This document shows, piece by piece, positions 53,117 to 62,031 of a DNA stretch of 64,000 bases. The notes under the pieces are model-generated. The model saw only the letters and a program-made list of their open reading frames with translations, was not told where the DNA came from and did not search any database. How positions within the stretch are numbered: the stretch's first letter is position 1; each line of letters starts with the position of its first letter. Made by a program: the position numbers and the translations under genes. Source of the DNA: JANQEU01 sp965242805 (lineage in GTDB: Bacteria; Bacteroidota; Bacteroidia; Cytophagales; Cyclobacteriaceae). The stretch covers positions 3,224,001 through 3,288,000 of the forward strand of contig CBDETD010000002.1 in assembly GCA_965242805.1 (NCBI GenBank), in the 5' to 3' direction.

Positions 53117-54565
53117 TTAATGTTGTCCGGCGTAATCCAGTGCGGGCGCCCTGTCACCCAGTATCGGCTCATATACAAAATCCGCTCCCCGCCTTTCTTC
53201 CAATTCTTTCTTAGCCTTATCGGCTATAGATGGATCTTTGAAAATGTCGATAGCTGTCATGGCAAGTGTTTTTGCTGAGACCAACATCCCTTTAATTCCC
53301 ATCGAAGTTCCTCCAGCAGCGACTGCTTGCCAGCTATGTCCTGGAGTACCCGGAGGCCAGGTGGCGGATCGCATACTCACTAGGGGGACAATCCAGCTAA
53401 CATCACCGGAGTCAGTCGATGAATTTCGGGGAGGGGCATTGACTTTGAGGGGTGTGACCTCGGAGGACATCTCCGGCATCAATCCATCAGATTTGTAGGT
53501 GGTCATTAGCTCCTTTGCAAATTCTTTCTCCTCGTCTGAATAGTCTACACCGCCCACTAACTCAAGATTCTTTTGCATGACTTCCGCAAGTACAATATTT
53601 GGCATCACATTAAAGGAACCACCTGTCATTTCATACTCCATAGTGGTTCCAGTTCCCATCGCTGCCCCTTCCGCAGCCTTTATTGCCCGAGCCAATATGT
53701 CCTTTACTACCTGCATTTGCGGATGACGGATGAAATAATAGACCTCAGCAAAAGCGGGAACAACATTTGGTGCTTCACCTCCTTTGGTGATAACATAGTG
53801 TATCCTGCTTTCTGCTGGCACATGCTCTCTCATCAGGTTCATCATGTAGTTCATTGATTCGACACCGTCCAAAGCGCTTCTTCCTCTTTCCGGGGCGCCG
53901 GCTGCATGGGTGGAAATACCTGAGAATCGAAACTTTACTGAGGCAATTGCCAAGTTTGATGTCCCCCTGACCTCATTTGAACTTCCCGCATGCCAATACA
54001 TGGCCACATCAACATCATCAAATAATCCGGCCCTCGCCATGTACACTTTTCCCGAACCCCCTTCTTCAGCTGGAGTACCGTAAACTCTAATTGTACCATT
54101 TTTTCCACTTTGATCCAGCCAATTCTTAACAGCAATGGCAGCAGCTACTCCACCAGTACCGAATAAATGATGGCCACATGCATGTCCTGCATTAACACCA
54201 TCACCACGCTCCTTTCGATAAGGGACGGCCTCCTGAGACACACCAGGAAGAGCATCAAATTCCGCGAGTATGGCAACCACCGGACCTCCATTTCCATAGG
54301 AACCGATGAAACCAGTCGGTAGATTTGCCACTCCTTCCTCTACGGTAAATCCCTCACTTTGGAGAAGATCCTGAAGTAGCTGACAGCTTTTAAACTCTTT
54401 ATATCCTATTTCCGCATGGTTCCAAATCTCCATAGCGGTCTTCTTATAGCTATCTTTCTTATCCTCGATACTGGAAATTGCACTTTGTTTCTCTTTAGAT
54501 ATCTTTTGTGAAAGACAAGGACCAAAAATTATCGAGTGCAAAATGAAAACGACTATCCACCTCAT
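53117..54565 (-). CDS. Exported M20-family amidohydrolase (AbgB-like)
   Basis: The 482-residue protein has a signal peptide of about 19 residues. Metal-binding motifs of the M20/amidohydrolase fold are present: AEFDALPG, NAGHACGHHLFG, GTPAEEGGSGK and the WHAGSS His. The insertion domain (FSGISTHAAGAPERGRSALDGVESM) and the NAPPRNSSTDSGDVSWIVP block match p-aminobenzoyl-glutamate hydrolase subunit B-like enzymes. It would cleave an N-acyl or amide bond of an amino acid conjugate in the periplasm. The substrate is not inferable from neighbours. Confidence 0.92.
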   Translation of the reverse strand: MRWIVVFILHSIIFGPCLSQKISKEKQSAISSIEDKKDSYKKTAMEIWNHAEIGYKEFKSCQLLQDLLQSEGFTVEEGVANLPTGFIGSYGNGGPVVAILAEFDALPGVSQEAVPYRKERGDGVNAGHACGHHLFGTGGVAAAIAVKNWLDQSGKNGTIRVYGTPAEEGGSGKVYMARAGLFDDVDVAMYWHAGSSNEVRGTSNLAIASVKFRFSGISTHAAGAPERGRSALDGVESMNYMMNLMREHVPAESRIHYVITKGGEAPNVVPAFAEVYYFIRHPQMQVVKDILARAIKAAEGAAMGTGTTMEYEMTGGSFNVMPNIVLAEVMQKNLELVGGVDYSDEEKEFAKELMTTYKSDGLMPEMSSEVTPLKVNAPPRNSSTDSGDVSWIVPLVSMRSATWPPGTPGHSWQAVAAGGTSMGIKGMLVSAKTLAMTAIDIFKDPSIADKAKKELEERRGADFVYEPILGDRAPALDYAGQH

Positions 54566-54604
54566 GAGCTGAAAATTTAAATTGTATTGTTAAAAATAGC
54601 GATA

Positions 54605-55558
54605 TTAAGGATAGATCGGATTCCTTCTGTCAAATCGATGAAGTCCGACTGCCTGAGCCACTTTAAAAGCATCTGAAAGTTCTACAGAGCTGATTCTTCT
54701 GTTAATTTCCGGAAATTTTTCTTGGGTCACTCTGGCATCCGGATGATATTGATCCATGATGTTAACATAAGTGTCGGTGGAGACCTCTTCAGCTAAGAAT
54801 TTCATGATCTGTGCACAATCCTTTGTCTCTTCAGGCATGACAAGATGCCTGATTAACAGTCCTCTTCTTGCTAAACCTTGCTCGTCAATTATCAGATCAC
54901 CTACCTGACGATGCATTTCTCTGATCACAGATCTTGCGACTAAGGGATAATCGGAGTGGCGAAGGTATTTATTCGACTTTTCCGAGCTCCAGTATTTAAA
55001 GTCTGGCATATAAATATCAACAATACCATCCATCAACTGAATACTTTCCATTGAATCGAAACCGCCGGTATTGTAAACAACAGGTAGTCTTAACCCTCCA
55101 TCTATGGCATAAGGTAATGATTCCAGGATTTGCGGAACAACATGTTCCGGGGTTACCCAATTGATATTGTGACAACCCAACTCTTGTAATTCCAACATCA
55201 TTTCAGCTAGTCTTTGAGGGATGACCTCTTCACCAGCGACTTTTTGGCTGATCTCATGGTTTTGACAGAAAACACACTTCAAATTGCACCAGGAGAAGAA
55301 AATGGTACCACTTCCTCGCCATCCTCGTAGACAATCCTCTTCACCGAAGTGTGGGAAATAGCTGGAGACTCGTGGATATCTGCCTGTTCGGCATACTTTG
55401 GTCTCATTTTCTAATCTATTGATGTCACAATTCCAGGGACAAACTCTACAGGAATTAAGACCTTCCAATGCAATTTTTATTCTTCTTTCAAGCTCTCCAT
55501 TTTCCCGAAGAGCTATGTAACCCGGAAGCTTTCTATCTTTTCCTTTTTGGAAACTCAT
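54605..55558 (-). CDS. Radical SAM protein, PflX-like (COG1313 type)
   Basis: The 317-residue cytoplasmic protein has the radical SAM cluster motif CNLKCVFCQN (Cys-x3-Cys-x2-Cys), preceded by an N-terminal Cys group (CRVCPWNCDINRLENETKVC) and SSYFPHFGEEDCLRGWRGSGTIFFSWC. This matches the PflX group, homologous to pyruvate formate-lyase activating enzymes but of unknown substrate. It overlaps the preceding radical SAM gene by 4 bp (ATGA), so the two enzymes are made together. No glycyl-radical enzyme target is visible in the window. Confidence 0.9.
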   Translation of the reverse strand: MSFQKGKDRKLPGYIALRENGELERRIKIALEGLNSCRVCPWNCDINRLENETKVCRTGRYPRVSSYFPHFGEEDCLRGWRGSGTIFFSWCNLKCVFCQNHEISQKVAGEEVIPQRLAEMMLELQELGCHNINWVTPEHVVPQILESLPYAIDGGLRLPVVYNTGGFDSMESIQLMDGIVDIYMPDFKYWSSEKSNKYLRHSDYPLVARSVIREMHRQVGDLIIDEQGLARRGLLIRHLVMPEETKDCAQIMKFLAEEVSTDTYVNIMDQYHPDARVTQEKFPEINRRISSVELSDAFKVAQAVGLHRFDRRNPIYP

Positions 55559-56634
55559 TTCAATGCATTATCTAATATTCTGACAGGTTTCCTTCGATTC
55601 CCCCAATTTCCCGGGGCATTGGCAAAATGACCTTCACAGATGGTACCACAAGATACACACTGGCCATCTACAATATGGTATTGCCCCAGTTCATAACTAG
55701 TCCTTTTTATCAACATTTTACTGCACCCTGTACAGTAGGTACTGGAACCATTTGGATCAAAAATATTTCCGACATAGACATGTGACAATCCATTGGCCAA
55801 TCCAATGTCCCTTGCCCTTTGGAGGGTGGATTGAGGTGTTCTCTGATGTGTTATCATTTTGTAATCCGGATGAAAAGCGGTGAAATGGAGCGGGACGTCT
55901 ACACCTAAATTTTCAGCAATCCAGCACGTCAGATTGTCTATTTCTTCTTTGGAATCATTTTCACCCGGAATGAGCAGATTCGTGATCTCCAGCCAAACAT
56001 TAGTTTCCTTTTTGACATATTCCAATGTTTGAAGTACTGGTGCCATTTGGCTAAGTGTAAGATGCCGGTAAAATCCTTCCGAAAAAGATTTCAAATCAAT
56101 GTTGGCAGCATCCATTTTTGAAAAGAAATCATATCGAGCCTCATCATTAATGTATCCGGCAGTTACAGCCACGGTTTTGATCCCAATTTCATGACATGCA
56201 TCTGCAATATCCATGGCATATTCGACAAATATTATGGGGTCATTATATGTAAAGGCCACGCTTTCACAACCGTAGCGTTTGGCAGTTTCTGCGATGGATT
56301 CAGGGGTTGCCCAATCCGTAAGTCGATCCCATTCCCTGGATTTAGTGATATCCCAGTTCTGGCAAAACTTACAGCCAAGGTTGCAACCTGCTGTACCGAA
56401 TGAAAGCACACTGGTACCCGGAAAGAAATGATTAAGTGGTTTCTTTTCAATCGGATCGATGCAAAAACCACTGCTACGATTGTAAGTAGTGAGGATCAAC
56501 TGACCATCAATATTCTTGCGTACGTAACAAAATCCTCTTTGTCCTTCGTTCAGTTTGCAGAACCTGGGACATAGTTTACAGACAATTCTTCCTTTGCTAC
56601 TACGATGCCAATATCGTCCAATGTAAGGATCCAA
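55555..56634 (-). CDS. amrS: AmmeMemoRadiSam-type radical SAM enzyme
   Basis: The N-terminal DPYIGRYWHRSSKGRIVCKLCPRFCKLNEGQRGFC and IDPIEKKPLNHFFPGTSVLSFGTAGCNLGCKFCQNWDI are diagnostic of AmrS, including the radical SAM Cys motif. The C-terminus carries four further cysteines in CTGCSKM and CVSCGTIC, probably a zinc or second cluster site. AmrS normally acts with AmrA (AMMECR1) and AmrB (Memo); neither gene is in the window. I start at TTG 56634, where the family begins; a TTG at 56727 would add about 31 non-family residues. Cotranscribed with the PflX-like gene. Confidence 0.88.
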   Translation of the reverse strand: MDPYIGRYWHRSSKGRIVCKLCPRFCKLNEGQRGFCYVRKNIDGQLILTTYNRSSGFCIDPIEKKPLNHFFPGTSVLSFGTAGCNLGCKFCQNWDITKSREWDRLTDWATPESIAETAKRYGCESVAFTYNDPIIFVEYAMDIADACHEIGIKTVAVTAGYINDEARYDFFSKMDAANIDLKSFSEGFYRHLTLSQMAPVLQTLEYVKKETNVWLEITNLLIPGENDSKEEIDNLTCWIAENLGVDVPLHFTAFHPDYKMITHQRTPQSTLQRARDIGLANGLSHVYVGNIFDPNGSSTYCTGCSKMLIKRTSYELGQYHIVDGQCVSCGTICEGHFANAPGNWGNRRKPVRILDNALK

Positions 56635-56776
56635 AGGTGTAAAACTTGAGAAGTAACCTATACTGAAATTAACGTTATTGGAAAAATGGAGTTGGTGTCC
56701 ATATACCTGTCCGGTTATTTCAACCAATAATTCTCAATTCAGTGTGATAGATGAGATTAGAGGTTCTTCTCCATGT

Positions 56777-57826
56777 CTAATTTGTCTTTTGATTTTCCAG
56801 GATAACAAAATGATCATCAGTCACATTTCCTACAAAAATTTTATTGTCAAATTCGACAGCAACAGTTGATGCTGACATCACTTCTCCATCATCAAGCCAA
56901 ATAATGGATTGATCATAATCGCCTTCTTCATGGTAACGGATCCTGATAACTTCGGAGGGTGAAATCGGGTTCTTGCCTGCCATGTAGAATGTGAATCCAA
57001 GGAGATTTGGATGACAACCAATTAGCAGGTTACCGTCGGTATCAAATTCAATGTTGTCCACCCCGGTACCTGCATCTATCGACTCAAGGTACTGCAATTG
57101 TCCATCATTTTTCTTGCTGTAAACACGTACTTCAAAACCTCTGGGGGAGGCTACAAAAAGAAGATTTCTTTTAGGATCGTAATTTATTCCGTTTGCATAA
57201 GCAATACCGTCTACGACTTCAATGAATTCTTTGCCATCAAAAAAGATGACATTTGACAAGGACAATCCCAGATAATCTTCGGCCAGTTTACCAATCCCTC
57301 TGGTGTATTTATGATCATTGGTAAAGTAAAATTGAGTTTCATTGATAGCAACTATGTCATTTGGACTGACCAATGATCGGTGCCTTATGGTTTCCAGGTG
57401 GATCAATTCCCTGTCCTGCAACTTGAATAATTCAATAGTATGATTCCCTCTGAAGTGATTAATTGCCCATATTTTGTACGAGGACGAATCCAAACGATAC
57501 ATATAGATGCCATGGGGATTGAAATCTCGTTTGAACATAGTCGACATCTTCACGGGAGGTATTTCAATATCTGTAAGATCTATTAAATAGAGACCGTTGG
57601 CTGATTTATTGGCATTTGCTTTCCGACCTGTTGATGAAATTATTAAGAAACTGTCTTTTCTACTGATCGAGAAATCCTCAGCACCGGTCAATGGGATTTC
57701 TTTTATGAGATTTAAATTGTATCCTGAACTTATATCTCTGAAAAATCCTGTTGAATGAAAAGTGTAAAGGACAAAAAGGAACAATAAAACGAATAATGCA
57801 GTTAGGACTAAAAGAAATTTTTTCAC
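56777..57826 (-). CDS. Membrane-anchored paraoxonase/arylesterase
   Basis: The 349-residue protein starts at GTG with a hydrophobic N-terminal helix (residues 4-22) that likely stays as an anchor, as in vertebrate PONs. The six-bladed propeller keeps the known calcium and active-site residues: Glu50-Asp51 (GAEDFSIS), His105 (NPHGIYMY), His124 (AINHFRGN), Asn156 (SPNDIVAI), Asn212 (YANGINYD) and Asp257-Asn258 (GVDNIEFD), then GCHPN. PONs hydrolyse lactones and aryl esters; some degrade quorum-sensing homoserine lactones. The gene is single, divergent from an MDR oxidoreductase gene 46 bp away. Confidence 0.93.
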   Translation of the reverse strand: MKKFLLVLTALFVLLFLFVLYTFHSTGFFRDISSGYNLNLIKEIPLTGAEDFSISRKDSFLIISSTGRKANANKSANGLYLIDLTDIEIPPVKMSTMFKRDFNPHGIYMYRLDSSSYKIWAINHFRGNHTIELFKLQDRELIHLETIRHRSLVSPNDIVAINETQFYFTNDHKYTRGIGKLAEDYLGLSLSNVIFFDGKEFIEVVDGIAYANGINYDPKRNLLFVASPRGFEVRVYSKKNDGQLQYLESIDAGTGVDNIEFDTDGNLLIGCHPNLLGFTFYMAGKNPISPSEVIRIRYHEEGDYDQSIIWLDDGEVMSASTVAVEFDNKIFVGNVTDDHFVILENQKTN

Positions 57827-57872
57827 TTTTGTTTTTCTCTATCTCAACTACAACTTAATCTAATTTTTACAT

Positions 57873-58844
57873 ATGAAAGCTGCGGTAACAGAGAAAGCGG
57901 GTTCCCCGTCTGTCATCAATGTTAAGGAAGTTCCAAATCCTCAGTCAAAAGAAGGATGGGTATTGATTGAAGTAAAGGCCTGCGGTCTGAACAGATCAGA
58001 AATGTATACGCGCCAGGGGCACTCGCCAAATGTAGTATTTCCCAGGATCCAGGGTATCGAATGTGTTGGGCTTGTCGAGGATTGCCCGTCTGGAAAATTC
58101 AAGAAAGGGCAAAAAGTGGCTGCTATCATGGGTGAAATGGGCCGAGAATATGACGGAGGGTACGCGGAATACACAGTGGTTCCAGAACATATTGTATTTC
58201 CATTCAAAAGTGAATTGGAGTGGAGTATTCTTGGGGCTGTTCCTGAAATGTTTCAAACATCAAATGGTTCTTTGGAGCAGGGTTTGGATCTGCAGAAGGG
58301 AGACAAACTCCTTATAAGAGGAGGTACTTCTTCCATTGGGCTGATGACGGCCCAATTAGCCAAAGCAATGGGAGCATATGTTATCTCGACCACACGATCA
58401 GAGTCCAAAAGAGATGTTTTGATCTCAAACGGGGTGGATGAAGTACTGATTGACAGGCCGGACCTGTCTTTAGCTGTAAAAGAATCCCATCCTGAGGGAG
58501 TGGATAAAGTGCTTGAATTGATCGGCACGAAGACTTTGAAGGACTCATTGAAGTGTGTTAGACCAAAAGGGATAGTATGCATGACAGGGATACTGGGTAA
58601 TGAATGGATTTGGAAGGAATTCGCCCCTTTTGAAGATATACCCAAATTTGCAAGGCTTACTTCATATGGGGGAGACTTTGAGAATCTCTCTTCGGAGTCA
58701 CTCCAGCGATTCCTCAACCTGATCGAGGAAGGAAAAGTATCTATTCCCATTGATACGGTTTACACGCTGGACCAAATTCCGGAAGCACATCAACGAATGG
58801 AGGATGGGAACGCTAAAGGAAAAATGGTTGTGGTGATGGATTAA
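57873..58844 (+). CDS. Quinone oxidoreductase-like MDR dehydrogenase
   Basis: This 323-residue cytoplasmic enzyme of the medium-chain dehydrogenase/reductase family has the catalytic-domain stretch VKACGLNRSEMYTRQGH and the NADPH-binding motif LLIRGGTSSIGLMTAQLAKAMGA. The usual zinc-binding Cys and structural Cys cluster are absent, so it belongs with the quinone oxidoreductase/zeta-crystallin-like members. It probably reduces a quinone or enone with NADPH. It starts at ATG 57873. No pathway neighbours are evident. Confidence 0.92.
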   Translation: MKAAVTEKAGSPSVINVKEVPNPQSKEGWVLIEVKACGLNRSEMYTRQGHSPNVVFPRIQGIECVGLVEDCPSGKFKKGQKVAAIMGEMGREYDGGYAEYTVVPEHIVFPFKSELEWSILGAVPEMFQTSNGSLEQGLDLQKGDKLLIRGGTSSIGLMTAQLAKAMGAYVISTTRSESKRDVLISNGVDEVLIDRPDLSLAVKESHPEGVDKVLELIGTKTLKDSLKCVRPKGIVCMTGILGNEWIWKEFAPFEDIPKFARLTSYGGDFENLSSESLQRFLNLIEEGKVSIPIDTVYTLDQIPEAHQRMEDGNAKGKMVVVMD

Positions 58845-58951
58845 TTCCTGGGAGGCCGCTCAATGAGATTGTATTGGAAAAAACTTTAAAGGTCATTCCG
58901 AACCTGATCCGGGATCTATCCGACGTATAAGGTTTTTTGTTGACTTGGACC

Positions 58952-61015
58952 TTAATTCTTCATGAGACTGATTGCAAATCCTCCACCGGGGGCCATTTCT
59001 ATTTCTATTTCGTCACCTTTTGAAATGGTCCTTGTCTCAATATCAATTGAAGTAGGATTATCATCCCAATGGGCGCCGGGCCCGTCCCTGTAGATCTTTG
59101 CCAGATAGTTGATATCCTCATCCAGGAAATCAAAGGTTAAAGAATATTCCCTTCCATTTTCATCTGTTATCCCCCCCGCGAACCAATTCAAAGTTTCTCT
59201 TTCCTGACGGGCAATGACCACAAAGTCCCCGATTTCTCCATCAAGAACCTTACTTTGCTCCCAATCCACACCTACATCACGAATGAATTGAAAAGCCGGT
59301 TGATTTTCATAATGCTCAATGAGGTCTGCAGCCATCTGAATGGGACTATAGATAACCACATAAAGACCAAGTTGATGAGCTATCGTGGTGTTTATCTGAC
59401 TTTCCGGCTTGTAAGGTGCAAGTTTAATGTTGAAAATACCCGGCGTAAAGTCAATGGGTCCTGCCAGCATTCTGGTAAACGCAACAATTGGTAAATGTTC
59501 AGGAGGATTTCCCTTTTCCACGGACCAGGCATTAAATTCCTGACCTCTCAATCCTTCTCTTGAGATAGCATTTGGGTAAGTTCTTCTTTTTCCCGTTGCC
59601 TTGATTGGCTCATGGGCATTGATGGCAACCTGGTATTTAGCGGCAGTTTCCAGGACTCTTTGGTAGTGCTGTACCATCCATTGTCCATGATGCCTTTCCC
59701 CTTCCGGAATGATCGGGCCCACATACCCTGTTTTAACCGATTGTATTCCTAGTGACCGCATTAATGAATAGGCAGTATCCATTTGCTGGTCATAGGTACG
59801 GGGAGCTGCGGAAGTCTCATGATGCATGATGATCTCAACCCCTTTTTCACGACCATATCGTACTACTTCTTCGAGGTTGTAATCTTCGTAGGGAGTTACA
59901 AAATCAAACACTCCTTCCCGATCGGGGAATCCGATCCAGCGTTCCCAACCTGCATTCCAGCCTTCCACCAAAACACCATCAATATTATTCTGTGCTGCAA
60001 AATCAATATATTCCTTGGCATGCTGTGTGGTGGCACCGTGCTTACCGCTTGCTAGATCCCAACTTGAGATCCCCAGGTGCATTTCCCACCAGATCCCGAT
60101 GTATTTCATAGGTTTGAACCAGGACACATCACCCAATGTGTTTGGTTCATTGAGATTTACGATCAGATTGGATTCGATTAGATCACCAGCCCTTTCCGCA
60201 ATTTGAATTGTTCTCCAGGGTGTATTGAAAGGAACTGTCACTTTTGCTTTATATCCTGTAATATCCGAACCAACCAATTCACTGATCATGGATAAGTTCT
60301 CGGTATCCACCTTCAAAGTCATTCCTGCATAATTGGTAAGATCGGCTTCATGAAAGCTCAGGTATAGACCGTCTTCTGTTTTCATTGTGACCGGAGTATT
60401 GACAGCATTTTCGGGAATATATGTTTGAGCAAGATTTGGATGATCCCTTTTGCTTATGGCATCTATTTCAGAGAATGATGTGGTGTTGTAAAGGTGTTCG
60501 TAGATGTCCCAGTCCCCGGGTATCCACCAGACTTGGTGATTACCTGTCAAATTGAATTGGGTGTTTTCATTTATAATGATAATTTCTTTGAGGTTTTCCT
60601 GTTCAGGAAATTCATACCTGAAGCCCAACCCATCATCATAGATCCTGAAGACTACGTTTAACTTACGATTCATGTATTTCGTTTCTTCAAGTTCGAATAC
60701 TGCTTCGTTGTACTTATTCATAACTTCCCTTTGCTCGCCCCATGGCATTTCCCATGATTCGGAGAATGAAAAAGTACTTGAGTTAATTAACTTGAATGCT
60801 TGATCAAGATCGGCTTGATCCTGTAGCTCAAAACCCAGGTATGAAGTATCGATAACTGCATCTCCATAATAAGAAACAGTGTAAGCAGGTTTTCCTTGAA
60901 TTATAAGGAAATCAACTCCAATATTACCATCTGGTGAGGTCACAGACGCCTGATCCGAAGGAGCCGTACACGAAAAAAATAATAGGATAAAAAAAAGATT
61001 AAAAAGGGATTTCAT
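58952..61015 (-). CDS. GH97 family alpha-glycosidase lipoprotein
   Basis: The 687-residue protein has a lipoprotein signal ending FFSC. The N-terminal beta-super-sandwich domain opens with SPDGNIGVDFLIIQGKPAYTVSYYG. The catalytic (beta/alpha)8 barrel has YIGIWWEMHLG, GVLVEGWNAGWE, INAHEPIKATGKRRTYPNAISREGLRGQEFNAW and the late GVDWEQSKVLDGEIGDFVVIARQ. GH97 contains inverting alpha-glucosidases (SusB) and retaining alpha-galactosidases; the Glu-rich HEPIKATG and later acidic residues suggest the glucosidase side, but I cannot settle it. No SusCD genes are adjacent, so it is a stand-alone hydrolase. Confidence 0.94.
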   Translation of the reverse strand: MKSLFNLFFILLFFSCTAPSDQASVTSPDGNIGVDFLIIQGKPAYTVSYYGDAVIDTSYLGFELQDQADLDQAFKLINSSTFSFSESWEMPWGEQREVMNKYNEAVFELEETKYMNRKLNVVFRIYDDGLGFRYEFPEQENLKEIIIINENTQFNLTGNHQVWWIPGDWDIYEHLYNTTSFSEIDAISKRDHPNLAQTYIPENAVNTPVTMKTEDGLYLSFHEADLTNYAGMTLKVDTENLSMISELVGSDITGYKAKVTVPFNTPWRTIQIAERAGDLIESNLIVNLNEPNTLGDVSWFKPMKYIGIWWEMHLGISSWDLASGKHGATTQHAKEYIDFAAQNNIDGVLVEGWNAGWERWIGFPDREGVFDFVTPYEDYNLEEVVRYGREKGVEIIMHHETSAAPRTYDQQMDTAYSLMRSLGIQSVKTGYVGPIIPEGERHHGQWMVQHYQRVLETAAKYQVAINAHEPIKATGKRRTYPNAISREGLRGQEFNAWSVEKGNPPEHLPIVAFTRMLAGPIDFTPGIFNIKLAPYKPESQINTTIAHQLGLYVVIYSPIQMAADLIEHYENQPAFQFIRDVGVDWEQSKVLDGEIGDFVVIARQERETLNWFAGGITDENGREYSLTFDFLDEDINYLAKIYRDGPGAHWDDNPTSIDIETRTISKGDEIEIEMAPGGGFAISLMKN

Positions 61016-61071
61016 TGTTAGAAATTCGCTTTTGAAGCGATATTTTTAAGGTAAATCTATCATGAATAATT

Positions 61072-61085
61072 TTGATATCGATCAT
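61072..61085. promoter_or_regulatory. FNR/CRP-type site upstream of a universal stress gene
   Basis: TTGATATCGATCAT matches the FNR consensus TTGAT-N4-ATCAA at 9 of 10 fixed positions. Its centre is about 57 bp before the ATG at 61135, so if it acts from -41.5 the transcript would start about 15 bp before the ATG. A similar element stands at nearly the same distance before the other universal stress gene (62949-62964). It could also affect the divergent GH97 gene. Confidence 0.55.
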
Positions 61086-61134
61086 AGGATATCCCTCAAT
61101 CAATGGATACATTATTTAACAAAATGACACAGGT

Positions 61135-62031
61135 ATGCAAGACTTAAAAAAATGGATGGTGGGACTTGATCTTTCAGATCTTGATAAGCATCTAATCAAA
61201 TATACCTGGGAGATATCAAGAGTCTTTAAACCCGAAGAAATCATATTCACACACGTTAAAACCCGGAGCGATATTCCGGACAGATTCAGATCGGGGGAAG
61301 ACACTTCCCGTGATGACATTTTGAAGCTAATTGAAGCTGACGTTAACGAAGTGTTCAAAGGAGAGGAAAATGTAAAATGCGAGGTTCATGAGGGAACTCC
61401 GTATTTCGACCTTTGGAGGGAAACGTACTTGCATCACACGGATCTATTTTTAATTGGTGAGAAGAACATAGAAAGTGGAAGGAAAATTGTTCCTGAGAAA
61501 TTTGTAAGAAAATCTTTCTGTTCGGTTCTTTTCGTTCCTCATGTCACCCATAAGATCGAGAAGATATGGGTGCCCGTAGACTTTTCCGACAATTCGAAAA
61601 TGGCCATTGAAACAGCGATGGCATTCAAGAACTTTTACCCTAAGTCGCATGTAATTTGTCATCATGTATTTGAAACACCCAGCATCGACCTCGTGGATGC
61701 CGATCTTCGTAAGGAATACGTTGACCATTTCAGGGAGGAATCCATCAAGCAGTTTAATGACTTTACCTCGAATATCGCTGGATCAGAGAATCTTGAATTA
61801 AAGCTTACTCCATGGTTGTATGCCGATGTTTCGGATCACATCAAGGAGGACGCTGAGGAAAACCTGGCAGACATCATAGTAATGAGCTCTGGAGGAAAAT
61901 CAAGAGTTACTTCTTTATTCCTGGGCTCTTCGTCATCAGAATTGATAAAATTAGAGAAGAAAATACCCCTGCTGATCATGAAGCAAAAGATCAACAAGAT
62001 CAATGCATGGGATATATTGACAAACCTTTGA
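61135..62031 (+). CDS. Universal stress protein, tandem UspA domains
   Basis: The 298-residue cytoplasmic protein has two UspA folds. The first (about residues 1-140) starts WMVGLDLSDLDKHLIKYTWEI, and the second (about 150-285) starts KIWVPVDFSDNSKMAIETAMAF and ends DIIVMSSGGKSRVTSLFLGSSSSELIKL. The second domain has the G-x2-R-x-G-(x)n-G-S ATP-binding pattern only in part. Usp proteins aid survival under starvation or low oxygen. An FNR-like palindrome lies 57 bp upstream. Its stop directly abuts the stop of the second universal stress gene, transcribed towards it. Confidence 0.9.
   Translation: MQDLKKWMVGLDLSDLDKHLIKYTWEISRVFKPEEIIFTHVKTRSDIPDRFRSGEDTSRDDILKLIEADVNEVFKGEENVKCEVHEGTPYFDLWRETYLHHTDLFLIGEKNIESGRKIVPEKFVRKSFCSVLFVPHVTHKIEKIWVPVDFSDNSKMAIETAMAFKNFYPKSHVICHHVFETPSIDLVDADLRKEYVDHFREESIKQFNDFTSNIAGSENLELKLTPWLYADVSDHIKEDAEENLADIIVMSSGGKSRVTSLFLGSSSSELIKLEKKIPLLIMKQKINKINAWDILTNL

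Noticed and set aside
61067..61074. TAATTTTG as a Bacteroidota -7 promoter element
   Set aside because: It matches TAnnTTTG, but no TTTG -33 element is at the right distance and it overlaps the FNR-like site; the 8-bp motif occurs often by chance.
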